This document shows, piece after piece, positions 1 through 7,886 of a DNA stretch of 64,000 bases. The position numbers and the translations under genes were made by a program. The notes under the pieces were generated by a model. It saw only the letters and a list, made by a program, of their open reading frames with translations, was not told the origin of the DNA and did not search any database. This stretch comes from Bacillus pumilus (GTDB lineage Bacteria > Bacillota > Bacilli > Bacillales > Bacillaceae). Where the stretch lies: the NCBI RefSeq assembly GCF_038738535.1, contig NZ_CP046128.1:434001-498000 (forward strand), in the 5' to 3' direction. Position 1 is the stretch's first letter, and every line of letters begins with the position of its first letter.

Positions 1-94
1 AGAAAAAGGCATTGAAGGTGTGCTGGAAGAAGTATGTGGCCTCACGCCAACAGACTATCTCTATCAAGCCATTCTGAAAGAAACAGCTCGATAA
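1..94 (+). CDS. C-terminal end of an unidentified protein (partial)
   Basis: An open frame enters from the left edge (first complete codon at 2) and stops at TAA 92-94. The 30 visible residues include EEVCGLTPTDYLYQAIL and end in KETAR. This is too little to name a family. A strong terminator follows at once, which supports it as the true end of a transcribed gene. Confidence 0.55.
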   Translation, partial: EKGIEGVLEEVCGLTPTDYLYQAILKETAR

Positions 95-97
95 TCA

Positions 98-133
98 GAA
101 AATCCCTTTCCAACGAGTGAAAGGGATTTTTTT
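98..133 (+). terminator. Intrinsic terminator
   Basis: The stem AATCCCTTTC / GAAAGGGATT with a short loop is followed by a run of T. It closes the partial gene to its left. Confidence 0.85.
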
Positions 134-192
134 ACGACTTTTTTAATAGTTTTCCCCGCTTGACGATATATGATGTAAGGGGGAATTTGTAT

Positions 193-1941
193 ATGAAAAA
201 GAAAACGTTTGCGTCAAGAAGTGTCTTTTTTCAATTAATGTCTGCCATTATCGTGATCACGATCTTAACCGGCGGACTTGTTGGGACAACGGGGTATTTG
301 TTAGCGAAACATGTCTTAATTGATGCGGGGAAAGCAGATTTAAAGCACATCGTCAGCGGAGCAATGGCCACACTTGAACAGTTGAATGATCGTGTAGAGA
401 AAAAAGAACTGACGCTTGAACAGGCGCAGGAACAAGCCCGTATTTACTTGAGCGGGCCTAAAAATGACAACGGGAAAGGGTACCAATTTCAAAAATCAGA
501 TTTTATCTATAAAAATAAAGGCTATCTCGTCGCATATGGAGCAGATTATTCCTCTCAAGTCCATCCTGTCAACGACATTGGCGTCATTCCAGATAACACG
601 ACCAATCGTGAAAAAATGGTCGCTGGAGCCAATGCAAAAGGCGAGGATACACACTATGTGACCTATCTAGATAAGGACGATGCCACCGGCGAAGAAAAGC
701 AAAAGCTTGCCTATATGAGCCAGTTCACGCCATGGAATTGGAGTATCGGTATCGCCGTCTTCCAGGATGAATTTTATAAAGAATTAGAGCAGATGAAGCT
801 CTATATCATGCTCATTACAGCAGGTGTCGCTCTTCTCGGTCTTGGCGTCTTTTATTTAGCTGCTCGAGGAAAAGTCAGACTGCTCAAGCAAGTCACTGCT
901 GCTTCAAAAGAAATTGCGGCGGGGAATCTTGAACGCACGAGTTTAAAAGAAACAACAGATGAAATTGGACAGCTGGCAAAAGGCTTTAATCATATGTCAG
1001 GAGAACTCAGGGCACTTGTGAGCGGTCTACAGGAAACGAGCAGCCAGCTTGTTGAATCAGCGACAGATTTATCGGCGATATCTGAAGAAACCTCAGCCAG
1101 CAGTGAAGAAATTGGCCGAGCCATTGGCGACATATCGACCGGAACGCTTCATCAGGCATCTGACCTTGATGCAGCCAATCAACAAATGACCCAGTTCAAT
1201 CAATCCATCGAAAATGTCAAAGAACAAAGCGATCAAATTAAACGAATCTCTGACCAATCGAGTCAATCATCGCAGCAGGGCCAGCAAATTGTTCAGCAAT
1301 TAAAACAATCAAATGAACAATCAATTCAGGCGTCTAAAGGTATTAGAACAGGAATCGAGCAGTTAAGTATAAAAGTACAGGATATCTCTAAAATCACTGA
1401 TACGATTGAAAGCATTTCAAATGAGACGAATTTACTAGCGCTGAATGCAAGCATTGAAGCAGCACGCGCAGGAGAGCAAGGCAAAGGCTTCTCGGTTGTG
1501 GCGAGTGAAGTGCGGAATTTAGCTGAGCAGACAAAGCAATCAGCCGTTCAAATTCAGCAAATGGTACAAGGCATTAAAGAAGAAACGACGGCAACAGCCG
1601 GTATGATGTCGAGCACAATGGATCGTTTTGCTGAGTTAGATGAAGCGGTACATGCAACAGAACATGAATTCAATGCCATCTCTGCGTCAATTTCACAAAC
1701 CATCGTTGAAACAGACGCAATGGCAAAAGAGCTGAATGCATTGCTGGAGCAAAACGATCTCATCACAAAAGCGATGCAAGGCGCCGCCCATATTTCTCAA
1801 GAAAATGCCGCTGCGATCGAAGAGATCACCGCATCCACAGATGAACAAGTGACAGCCATCTCCAATGTGGCAAAAGCAGCAGAAAGGCTTAATGAATTAA
1901 GCATGAGATTGAATCAAGACATTGCGCGTTATCGTCTATAA
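193..1941 (+). CDS. Methyl-accepting chemotaxis protein with Cache sensor
   Basis: Membrane chemoreceptor that signals through CheA/CheW to the flagellar motor. The frame opens at 160, but the ATG at 193 follows an AAGGGGGA ribosome binding site and gives a 582-residue protein. Visible order: N-terminal membrane segment (about 14-38), extracellular sCache_2-like sensor (about 40-190, with the typical [14 protein letters not shown] end), second membrane segment (about 206-228), HAMP linker with EIAAGNL and [12 protein letters not shown], and a long coiled-coil signalling domain. The conserved hairpin tip contains [16 protein letters not shown] and EVRNLAEQT. Size and architecture resemble B. 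subtilis TlpC, but I do not assign that name. The ligand is unknown; Cache domains of this type often bind small carboxylates. Confidence 0.93.
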   Translation: MKKKTFASRSVFFQLMSAIIVITILTGGLVGTTGYLLAKHVLIDAGKADLKHIVSGAMATLEQLNDRVEKKELTLEQAQEQARIYLSGPKNDNGKGYQFQKSDFIYKNKGYLVAYGADYSSQVHPVNDIGVIPDNTTNREKMVAGANAKGEDTHYVTYLDKDDATGEEKQKLAYMSQFTPWNWSIGIAVFQDEFYKELEQMKLYIMLITAGVALLGLGVFYLAARGKVRLLKQVTAASKEIAAGNLERTSLKETTDEIGQLAKGFNHMSGELRALVSGLQETSSQLVESATDLSAISEETSASSEEIGRAIGDISTGTLHQASDLDAANQQMTQFNQSIENVKEQSDQIKRISDQSSQSSQQGQQIVQQLKQSNEQSIQASKGIRTGIEQLSIKVQDISKITDTIESISNETNLLALNASIEAARAGEQGKGFSVVASEVRNLAEQTKQSAVQIQQMVQGIKEETTATAGMMSSTMDRFAELDEAVHATEHEFNAISASISQTIVETDAMAKELNALLEQNDLITKAMQGAAHISQENAAAIEEITASTDEQVTAISNVAKAAERLNELSMRLNQDIARYRL

Positions 1942-2024
1942 ATCATTTTGACTGTGTGTCTCGTATCAGGTACTATATAGTTAATCAAAACCTTGCTCAC
2001 GCAATAAAAAGGAGTGTTTCGGTC

Positions 2025-2090
2025 ATGAAAAAGAAGATATTGATGTTCTTACCTTGTGGCTATGGATACTCCACTGCTGTTTTCTTTTAG
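2025..2090 (+). pseudogene. 21-residue ORF with a good RBS, probably a gene remnant
   Basis: An AAAAAGGAG ribosome binding site precedes ATG 2025. The frame reads MKKKILMFLPCGYGYSTAVFF and then stops. The start resembles the first strand of a Rossmann-like or DJ-1-like protein cut off after about 20 codons, and no continuation is evident downstream. A real small peptide cannot be excluded. Confidence 0.3.
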
Positions 2091-2167
2091 AATAGATAGA
2101 AATTGGTGAAGTCTGTCTACATGAGGAAGAATCTAGCAGAAAAATTAAAGTGAGTGAGGGATATAAC

Positions 2168-2560
2168 ATGGAAAAAATCACGAGAAAAAACCCAGAAAGT
2201 ATGCCGAAGCCCGTTGGCAGCTATAGTCATATCACAAGAGTACCAAAGGGCGCGGGATTATTTGTTACATCGGGTCAAGTCGGAACAGATATCGATGGAC
2301 AGGTCCCATCAAGTTTAAACGACCAAGTAACCAATACATTTGAAAATATTAAAAAAATCCTTGAATCAGAAGGATTGAATGAAGAGCATGTCATCAAGGT
2401 CAATATATGGGCAACGGAAGAAATCGACTGGGATCATCTATATCCTCAGTGGGATACGATCTTTAAAACAGCTTATCCATCAATGACGGTTGCTTATGTA
2501 TCAGCTTTAGGATGGCCTGAGCTGAAAATTGAAATTGAGCTATGGTGCGCCGATATATGA
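2168..2560 (+). CDS. RidA (YjgF/YER057c/UK114) family protein
   Basis: A 130-residue member of the RidA superfamily, small trimeric proteins whose archetype hydrolyses reactive enamines/imines. ATG 2168 is preceded by GTGAGGG; the frame also extends to GTG 2150. Family signatures include VGSYSHITRV near the start, FVTSGQVGTD, and NTFENIKKILESEGL. The canonical catalytic arginine of the RidA subgroup (within a P-A-R-x-x-V-E-V segment) is not present: the matching stretch reads AYPSMTVAYV. It therefore probably belongs to an Rid2-7-type subgroup without the standard imine deaminase activity. It stands alone between a chemoreceptor and small membrane-protein genes. Confidence 0.88.
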   Translation: MEKITRKNPESMPKPVGSYSHITRVPKGAGLFVTSGQVGTDIDGQVPSSLNDQVTNTFENIKKILESEGLNEEHVIKVNIWATEEIDWDHLYPQWDTIFKTAYPSMTVAYVSALGWPELKIEIELWCADI

Positions 2561-2826
2561 ACCAAAAAAAGAACAGTGCAAACTGTTCTTTTTTACTTGA
2601 GCTACTTTTGTAATCCATGCAGCAATAAACGTAAAGACGGTGTAGGTGATGACCCAAATGAGAAAGGATTCATTCCCGCCAATGTATGTGTACATGAGAA
2701 TGACCTTGCCAACAGGACAATCAAAGTCGGCATCCAAACATTCTTCAAAAGCATTGTCCCAAAAATGCCAATCAGCACGGAAATAATGGGGAAGCCAAAT
2801 ACAACGAATAAGACAAAAACAGCCAT
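2540..2826 (-). pseudogene. DUF2651-like small membrane protein, frameshifted
   Basis: A small membrane protein of the DUF2651 (YbeF-like) type appears split over two minus-strand frames. The first half starts at ATG 2826 behind AAAGGAG and reads MAVFVLFVVFGFPIISVLIG through PTLIVL. The second half, in another frame, continues GKVILMYTYIGGNESFLIWV and AAWITKVAQ. Restoring one T near 2712 (TTT instead of TT in the codon before GGC) would join them as IVLFGKVI. The normal family length is about 80-95 residues, matching the joined reading. It could be a true pseudogene or a base-calling error. The family match is from memory. Confidence 0.65.
2564..2595. terminator. Bidirectional terminator
   Basis: AAAGAACAGT, loop GCAA, ACTGTTCTTT, flanked by A and T runs. 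It serves the RidA-like gene and the opposing minus-strand gene. Confidence 0.8.
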
Positions 2827-2851
2827 ATGACGAACTCCTTTTAACAAGTGT

Positions 2852-3145
2852 TTACATCAAAACATAAAAGATTGATACTGCCATGTGCGGAAGTGCAAAG
2901 ATCATAATGAGAAAGGCCGTATCAAGACGCCATATGCGGTGCTCTTTTGTTTCAGAATGATAGGCTGCCCGCGTCTCTTCTCCGCTTGTCCAAGCCCCCA
3001 TTAGAAGTCCAGACATCATGACGCCAATAATAGAGATTCCACCACTGATCCACCCTATCCACTCATGGTGCTGCAAAATAATAGCGGCACTGCAAATCAC
3101 AGTCATTGAGCAAACACCGGCGATAAAGGCATGTTTTTTTCTCAT
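2852..3145 (-). CDS. Small membrane protein, DUF5316-like
   Basis: A 97-residue protein starting at ATG 3145 with a GAAGGAAG ribosome binding site. Three hydrophobic segments are visible: about 8-24, 30-52 (WISGGISIIGVMMSGLLMG) and 75-97. The GAWTSGEETRA motif after the second segment resembles the loop of DUF5316 proteins of Bacillus. No catalytic residues are seen and the function is unknown. It lies 25 bases upstream of the frameshifted DUF2651 gene and is probably co-transcribed with it. Confidence 0.75.
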   Translation of the reverse strand: MRKKHAFIAGVCSMTVICSAAIILQHHEWIGWISGGISIIGVMMSGLLMGAWTSGEETRAAYHSETKEHRIWRLDTAFLIMIFALPHMAVSIFYVLM

Positions 3146-3170
3146 GCTGATTCACTTCCTTCAAAGAAGA

Positions 3171-3548
3171 TTAGGAGATGGCATCACATATTTCAATGAA
3201 ATGCCCATCAGGATCAGCGACATAAGCGACGGTTTGACCCCATGGTTTCTTTACAGGTTCTTTGATGATCGGAACCCCTTTTTCCTTCATTGATGCAATG
3301 GTTTGATCCACGTCATCCACAACAAACCCTATCTCAAACGTTTGAGAGGATTGATTTGCTTCAGGGACAGGTAATCCAAGTGCATCTTTGACATCCTGGC
3401 GTGAATTAATTGATAATGTCACGTCCCCCGTGTCAAACTCAACATAGGATTCAACCCTGAGTTTGATAGGAAAGCCAAGTACATGTTGATAGAAATGAAT
3501 ACTTGCCTCAACATCGTTTACATATAGAATGGTATATTTCATTTTCAT
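3171..3548 (-). CDS. VOC-family (glyoxalase/bleomycin-resistance fold) protein
   Basis: A 125-residue single vicinal-oxygen-chelate domain protein. The frame extends to 3599, but ATG 3548 follows GAGAGGAG. The two beta-alpha-beta-beta-beta modules are visible. The first begins KYTILYVNDVEASIHFYQ and contains GFPIKLRVES. The second contains FEIGFVVDDVDQTIASM and ends PDGHFIEICD. Such proteins act as dimers on small aldehydes, catechols or antibiotics, but the substrate cannot be read from sequence. It sits upstream of the DUF5316 gene on the same strand and may head that transcript. Confidence 0.88.
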   Translation of the reverse strand: MKMKYTILYVNDVEASIHFYQHVLGFPIKLRVESYVEFDTGDVTLSINSRQDVKDALGLPVPEANQSSQTFEIGFVVDDVDQTIASMKEKGVPIIKEPVKKPWGQTVAYVADPDGHFIEICDAIS

Positions 3549-3732
3549 GTGAAAAACTCCTCTCTTCATATACGTGTCAAAAACGGAAAGGTTTCCCACT
3601 CATTGTACCACATAGGAGATAAAGCACATTTTATTCCAAAAAAATCAATTTTTTTAGCGCAATAGTCTTGAAAAACAAAAAGTGGTGACATATGATAAAA
3701 ATGTAAAAATAGAAAAAATAGGGGGATCATAC

Positions 3733-4002
3733 ATGTTGAAAAAAATCATGGTGGCTGTCTTGTCATTAGGTCTTTTACTAAGCTTTACACAAGTCGACAC
3801 CCACACTGCAGATGCAAAAACGGTCAAGTCCTACAAAAACTGCAAAGCACTGAACAAAGTCTATAAAGGCGGCGTGGCAAAAAGCAAAAACACGAAAAAC
3901 AAAGGCGGCAAAACAAAGTACAAGCCGTATGTGTCAAAAGCACTTTACCAAAAAAATATGCGACTTGACCGTGATAAAGACGGCATTGCGTGTGAACGCT
4001 AA
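3733..4002 (+). CDS. Secreted excalibur calcium-binding domain protein
   Basis: An 89-residue exported protein. ATG 3733 follows AGGGGGAT; the frame extends back to 3682 without a better site. Residues 1-28 form a signal peptide (KK, then VAVLSLGLLLSF, cleavage near ADA). The mature part is short, lysine-rich and basic, with YKNCKALNKVYKGG at its start and the excalibur signature DRDKDGIACER at the very end, an EF-hand-like calcium loop with a paired cysteine. The domain is usually a C-terminal module of surface nucleases and other exported Bacillus proteins; here it stands alone. Function unknown. Confidence 0.85.
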   Translation: MLKKIMVAVLSLGLLLSFTQVDTHTADAKTVKSYKNCKALNKVYKGGVAKSKNTKNKGGKTKYKPYVSKALYQKNMRLDRDKDGIACER

Positions 4003-4013
4003 GCCAATGCAAA

Positions 4014-4038
4014 GAGACCTGTAACAAGGTCTTTTTTC
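4014..4038 (+). terminator. Intrinsic terminator
   Basis: AGACCT, loop, AGGTCT followed by T5 directly after the excalibur gene. Confidence 0.65.
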
Positions 4039-4129
4039 TATGGGATCAAACTCGTCCCTTTGTGCCAGCTTCCTCTTTATATTAAAATAAAGATAGTTAC
4101 AAAAAATGATACAAAGTGGGGTACTCAAT

Positions 4130-4885
4130 TTGTCCATACAAGCTGATAAGAAAGACATCCGATTGATTGCCATTGATATGGATGGCACGCTGTTAAACAG
4201 TGAACACGTCATTCCAGAGGAAAATAAACAAGCCATTAAAGATGCTGAAGCAAAAGGGGTTCATGTGGTGATTAGCACAGGGCGGACGCTGATGACATGC
4301 CGAGAGCTGGTTGAGCCGCTTAAGCTGTCTTCTTACCTTGTGACAGCAAATGGAAGTGAAATCTGGGATTCAAACTTCCAACTGATCGAACGAGATCTGC
4401 TGCATCCTGATCACGTCCAAATGATGTGGGATCTAAAAAATAGGTTCGAAACCGATTACTGGGCTTCCACTGTGGAGAAAGTGTGGAGAGGTGAATTCCC
4501 AGAACGAATTCATGACCATGAATGGTTGAAATTTGGCTTTGATATTCATGATGATGACGTTCGTGAGGAAGTACTTAATACATTGAAAGCAAATGAGCAT
4601 CTAGAGATCACAAATTCAAGTCCGACCAATATCGAAGTCAATGCGGCAGGGATTAACAAAGCTGCGGCTCTTGCAAAGGTAGCAGAACGCATTGGCTGTA
4701 CGATGGACAATGTCATGTCACTTGGCGACAGCCTAAATGATATGGCCATGATTCAAGAAGCCGGATTAGGAATTGCGATGGGAAATGCGCAAGAAGTGGT
4801 GAAAGAAGCCGCTGATTGGATTACAGCTCCTAACACAGAACACGGCGTTGCAAAAGCCATCCAACATTGGGTGCTGTCTAAATAA
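4130..4885 (+). CDS. ycsE: HAD phosphatase YcsE (Cof type), riboflavin pathway
   Basis: A cytoplasmic HAD-superfamily phosphatase of Cof subfamily IIB, 251 residues. B. subtilis YcsE dephosphorylates the pyrimidine intermediate of riboflavin synthesis and FMN in vitro. The start is the TTG at 4130 after AAGTGGGG; an in-frame ATG at 4106 lacks a binding site and would add eight residues beyond the usual length (about 249). HAD motif I is AIDMDGTLLN with the nucleophilic Asp. Motif II is VVISTGR, the lysine of motif III is in GINKAAAL, and motif IV is GDSLNDMAMI. Its position just before the pxp operon matches B. subtilis. Confidence 0.9.
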   Translation: MSIQADKKDIRLIAIDMDGTLLNSEHVIPEENKQAIKDAEAKGVHVVISTGRTLMTCRELVEPLKLSSYLVTANGSEIWDSNFQLIERDLLHPDHVQMMWDLKNRFETDYWASTVEKVWRGEFPERIHDHEWLKFGFDIHDDDVREEVLNTLKANEHLEITNSSPTNIEVNAAGINKAAALAKVAERIGCTMDNVMSLGDSLNDMAMIQEAGLGIAMGNAQEVVKEAADWITAPNTEHGVAKAIQHWVLSK

Positions 4886-4905
4886 GATGTATTTCATTAC
4901 AAGAA

Positions 4906-4938
4906 AAAGTGAGAGGACTTTGCCTCTCGCTTTTTTTG
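4906..4938 (+). terminator. Intrinsic terminator
   Basis: GTGAGAGG, loop ACTTTG, CCTCTCGC followed by T7. It separates ycsE from the pxp operon. Confidence 0.8.
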
Positions 4939-5017
4939 TTTTCTCCTAGTTCTATTGTTATGTTTTCTGACAATGTCATGTGCAATCTATCCAAAATTGA
5001 TATAATCAATATAAATT

Positions 5018-5051
5018 CGAATATTCGGACTTTATATTCCGTTATTCGGAA
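5018..5051. promoter_or_regulatory. Two palindromes upstream of pxpA, candidate KipR operator
   Basis: CGAATATTCG (5018-5027) is a perfect palindrome. TTCCG-N5-CGGAA (5037-5051) is a perfect inverted repeat. Their centres lie about 21 bp apart, two helical turns, just before the pxpA ribosome binding site. IclR-family repressors bind this kind of site, and the operon ends with the IclR-family gene kipR, so autoregulation is the likely reading (inference). TATAAT at 5001-5006 is a possible -10. Confidence 0.5.
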
Positions 5052-5068
5052 CAACAAGGAGGGATCCT

Positions 5069-5827
5069 ATGTATCAAGTGGATATCAACTGTGATTTGGG
5101 AGAAAGCTTTGGTCAATACACAATCGGTGCGGACGAACAAATTCTTGAATATGTCACGTCAGCCAACATTGCTTGCGGTTTTCATGCAGGAGATCCAACG
5201 GTCATGAGAAAAACGGTCAGAATGGCGCTGGATAAAGGGGTCCAAATTGGTGCGCATCCAGGTTTGCAAGATTTGGTCGGCTTTGGCAGACGTCCAATGG
5301 CGATCTCGGCAGAGGAAGCCTATGATCTCGTCGTCTATCAAATTGGCGCTCTATCAGCCTTTCTCAAGGCAGAAGGCGGCACGATGCAGCATGTCAAGCC
5401 GCACGGCGCCCTTTACAACATGGCGGCTAAAAATACTGAATTATCTGAATCGATTGCGAAGGCTGTGTATCATGTCGATCCAAGTCTTGTGTTATTCGGT
5501 CTCTCAGGCAGTGAACTTGCGTTAGCAGGTGAGAGAATTGGCCTTCAAGTGGCTCATGAAGTATTTTCTGATCGGACCTATCAAGCAGACGGGACGCTGA
5601 CATCTCGCCGCGAACCACATGCACTCATTGAAGATGATGAACGGGCAGTTCAGCAGGTCGTTCGTATGGTGCGAGAAGGGAAGGTTCGTACCGTTCAAGG
5701 GGAAGATATTTTGCTTAAAGCAGATACGGTCTGTATTCACGGAGACGGCAGCCATGCGCTTCAATTTGCCAAAACCATTACATCAAAACTAAAAGAAGCG
5801 AGTATTCATCTCAAAGCCTTTCAATAA
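5069..5827 (+). CDS. pxpA: 5-oxoprolinase subunit PxpA (LamB/YcsF family)
   Basis: A 252-residue LamB/YcsF-family protein. With PxpB and PxpC it forms the bacterial ATP-dependent 5-oxoprolinase that opens pyroglutamate to glutamate. ATG 5069 is preceded by AGGAGGG. Family features visible: [12 protein letters not shown] at the start, [37 protein letters not shown] and [10 protein letters not shown]. These His/Asp/Glu-rich loops line the active site. Length matches B. subtilis YcsF (about 257). It is the first gene of the pxpA-ycsG-ycsI-pxpB-pxpC-kipR operon, with the palindromic candidate operator just upstream. Confidence 0.95.
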   Translation: MYQVDINCDLGESFGQYTIGADEQILEYVTSANIACGFHAGDPTVMRKTVRMALDKGVQIGAHPGLQDLVGFGRRPMAISAEEAYDLVVYQIGALSAFLKAEGGTMQHVKPHGALYNMAAKNTELSESIAKAVYHVDPSLVLFGLSGSELALAGERIGLQVAHEVFSDRTYQADGTLTSRREPHALIEDDERAVQQVVRMVREGKVRTVQGEDILLKADTVCIHGDGSHALQFAKTITSKLKEASIHLKAFQ

Positions 5828-5853
5828 AAATCGTCATCAAAGGGGGAAACAGC

Positions 5854-7071
5854 ATGAAAAAAGAGGAAGTCAAGCACACGAAGGCACCAAAGGGGAATCG
5901 TTCTATGCTGATGGGCGCAGCCTTTTTAATGGCGACGTCCGCAATAGGACCGGGATTTTTAACACAAACGACTGTCTTTACACAGCAGCTTGCGGCTAGC
6001 TTTGGGTTTGTCATTCTCATCTCTATTTTGTTGGATATTTTTGCACAAACGAATGTATGGCGCATCATCGCCGTGTCAGAAAAGCGAGGTCAGGATATTG
6101 CGAATATGGTTCTGCCGGGGCTCGGTTATGTGCTGGCCTTTTTGATTGTCATTGGGGGACTTGCCTTTAACATCGGAAATATCGCTGGTGCTGGTCTCGG
6201 TTTTCAGGTCATCTTCGGAGTCGATCCGCGAATCGGAGCAGGGGTCAGTGCTGTCATTGCCATTCTGATCTTTGTGATCAAAGAGGCTGGAAAAGCGATG
6301 GACCGTTTCACACAGGTAGCAGGCTTTGTCATGATCGGCCTGATGCTGTATGTGGCGATTTCAACAGCGCCGCCCGTTGGGGAAGCAGCACTCAGAACAT
6401 TTGTCCCAGAAGAAATTGATATTCTATCGATTGTGACACTTGTCGGGGGGACAGTTGGCGGCTATATCGTTTTTGCTGGCGGACATCGTCTATTGGATGC
6501 TGGAATTAAAGGGAAGGATGCACTTCCTCAAGTGACAAAAAGCTCTGTTTTCGGCATCCTGATTACATCTGTGATGCGTGTCGCTTTATTTTTAGCCGTA
6601 CTAGGAGTGGTCTCAAAGGGTTTACAGATTGATCCAGCGAATCCGCCTGCTTCTGTATTCCAGTTAGCGTCTGGAAAAGTTGGATATAAAATGTTCGGGA
6701 TCATTATGTGGGCTGCGGCGATTACATCGGTTATTGGAGCGGCTTACACATCTGTTTCTTTCTTTAAAACCTTCTCGCCAAAAATTGAGCAAAATCAACG
6801 TGGCATTATCATCGGCTTTATTGCCCTCTCTACTATTTGTTTTATTACGATCGGACGACCTGTGAACATATTAGTTTTAGTTGGGGCCATCAATGCATTG
6901 ATTTTACCTCTCGCACTTGGCACCTTGCTGGTTGCGGCCTATAAGAAAGAAATTGTCGGCGATTACCGTCATCCATTCTTTTTGACAGCGTCAGGTGCAT
7001 TGGTTGTCATCATCATGGCTTTGATGGGCGGATATACCATTATGACTGAAATCCCGAAACTATGGAGTTGA
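5854..7071 (+). CDS. ycsG: NRAMP-related transporter YcsG
   Basis: A 405-residue membrane protein of the NRAMP/LeuT-fold group with about 11 hydrophobic segments. ATG 5854 follows AGGGGGAA. The metal-binding signature of true NRAMP importers is not present. In TM1 the usual DPGN is replaced by GPGF (residues 32-35), and the TM6 stretch where MPH is expected reads GGYIVFAGGH. Manganese transport is therefore unlikely. Its place between pxpA and ycsI suggests uptake of 5-oxoproline or a related organic substrate (inference). Spacing to its neighbours is 26 and 5 bases, so it is translated as part of the operon. Confidence 0.88.
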   Translation: MKKEEVKHTKAPKGNRSMLMGAAFLMATSAIGPGFLTQTTVFTQQLAASFGFVILISILLDIFAQTNVWRIIAVSEKRGQDIANMVLPGLGYVLAFLIVIGGLAFNIGNIAGAGLGFQVIFGVDPRIGAGVSAVIAILIFVIKEAGKAMDRFTQVAGFVMIGLMLYVAISTAPPVGEAALRTFVPEEIDILSIVTLVGGTVGGYIVFAGGHRLLDAGIKGKDALPQVTKSSVFGILITSVMRVALFLAVLGVVSKGLQIDPANPPASVFQLASGKVGYKMFGIIMWAAAITSVIGAAYTSVSFFKTFSPKIEQNQRGIIIGFIALSTICFITIGRPVNILVLVGAINALILPLALGTLLVAAYKKEIVGDYRHPFFLTASGALVVIIMALMGGYTIMTEIPKLWS

Positions 7072-7076
7072 TTTGA

Positions 7077-7868
7077 ATGAGTATTGATCAAACATATGAG
7101 CCTTCACAGATCAGAGAGTTGATTCGTAAAAAAGAAATCACAGGACCAACGGCGGGTTTAGCAGAGGGATATGCTCAAGCCAATTTAATGATCGTTAAAA
7201 AGGAACTTGCCTTTGACTTTCTTTTGTTTTGTCAGCGCAATCCGGCTGCATGCCCCTTGCTTGATGTACTGGAGCCGGGTGATCCAGTGCCGAGAAGGTC
7301 GGCACCCCAAGCGGATATTCGTACGGACTTTCCTAAATACCGTATTTACCGAAAAGGGATTCTTCAAGAAGAGGTTTCAGATATCTCTGCTTATTGGGAG
7401 GATGATATGGTTGCCTTTCTCATCGGTTGCAGTTTTACGTTTGAGCATGCGCTCATGCTGAATGATATCCCTGTTCGCCATATTGAAAACGGTCATAACG
7501 TTCCGATGTATCAAACGAATATCTCTTGTGAAAGAGCAGGGGTGTTTCATGGCCCGATGGTTGTCAGCATGAGGCCCATTCCGGCGCATCAGATTACAAG
7601 AAGTGTACAAGTGACGTCTAGATTCCCGTCAGTTCATGGCGGCCCCATCCATATAGGCGACCCAGCGATGATTGGAATTGCCAATGTGGATCAGCCGGAC
7701 TTTGGAGAACCATCTTTGATCAAAGAAGGAGAAGTCCCGGTGTTTTGGGCATGTGGTGTGACGCCGCAAGCCATTGTCATGCATACAAAACCAGACATTG
7801 CGATTACCCATGCACCTGGGCATATGTTCATCACAGATCAAAGAGATCAACAGCTCGGTGTGCTTTAG
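7077..7868 (+). CDS. ycsI: Putative hydro-lyase YcsI (DUF1445, D-glutamate cyclase-like)
   Basis: A 263-residue DUF1445 protein. The family is annotated as putative hydro-lyase, and the related mammalian domain is a D-glutamate cyclase that interconverts D-glutamate and 5-oxo-D-proline, which fits this operon. ATG 7077 starts five bases after ycsG with GGAG upstream. Conserved blocks: TAGLAEGYAQANL, DFLLFCQRNP, CSFTFEHAL, FHGPMVVSMRPI, FPSVHGGPIHIGDP, WACGVTPQ and ITHAPGHMFITD at the C-terminus. Together with the 5-oxoprolinase subunits it may feed D- or L-5-oxoproline into glutamate (inference). Confidence 0.9.
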   Translation: MSIDQTYEPSQIRELIRKKEITGPTAGLAEGYAQANLMIVKKELAFDFLLFCQRNPAACPLLDVLEPGDPVPRRSAPQADIRTDFPKYRIYRKGILQEEVSDISAYWEDDMVAFLIGCSFTFEHALMLNDIPVRHIENGHNVPMYQTNISCERAGVFHGPMVVSMRPIPAHQITRSVQVTSRFPSVHGGPIHIGDPAMIGIANVDQPDFGEPSLIKEGEVPVFWACGVTPQAIVMHTKPDIAITHAPGHMFITDQRDQQLGVL

Positions 7869-7886
7869 AAAGAGAGGGATCCTCAA

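Noticed and set aside
2576-2830. 84-residue plus-strand ORF opposite the DUF2651 gene
   Set aside because: Shadow of the broken minus-strand gene; begins in the terminator.
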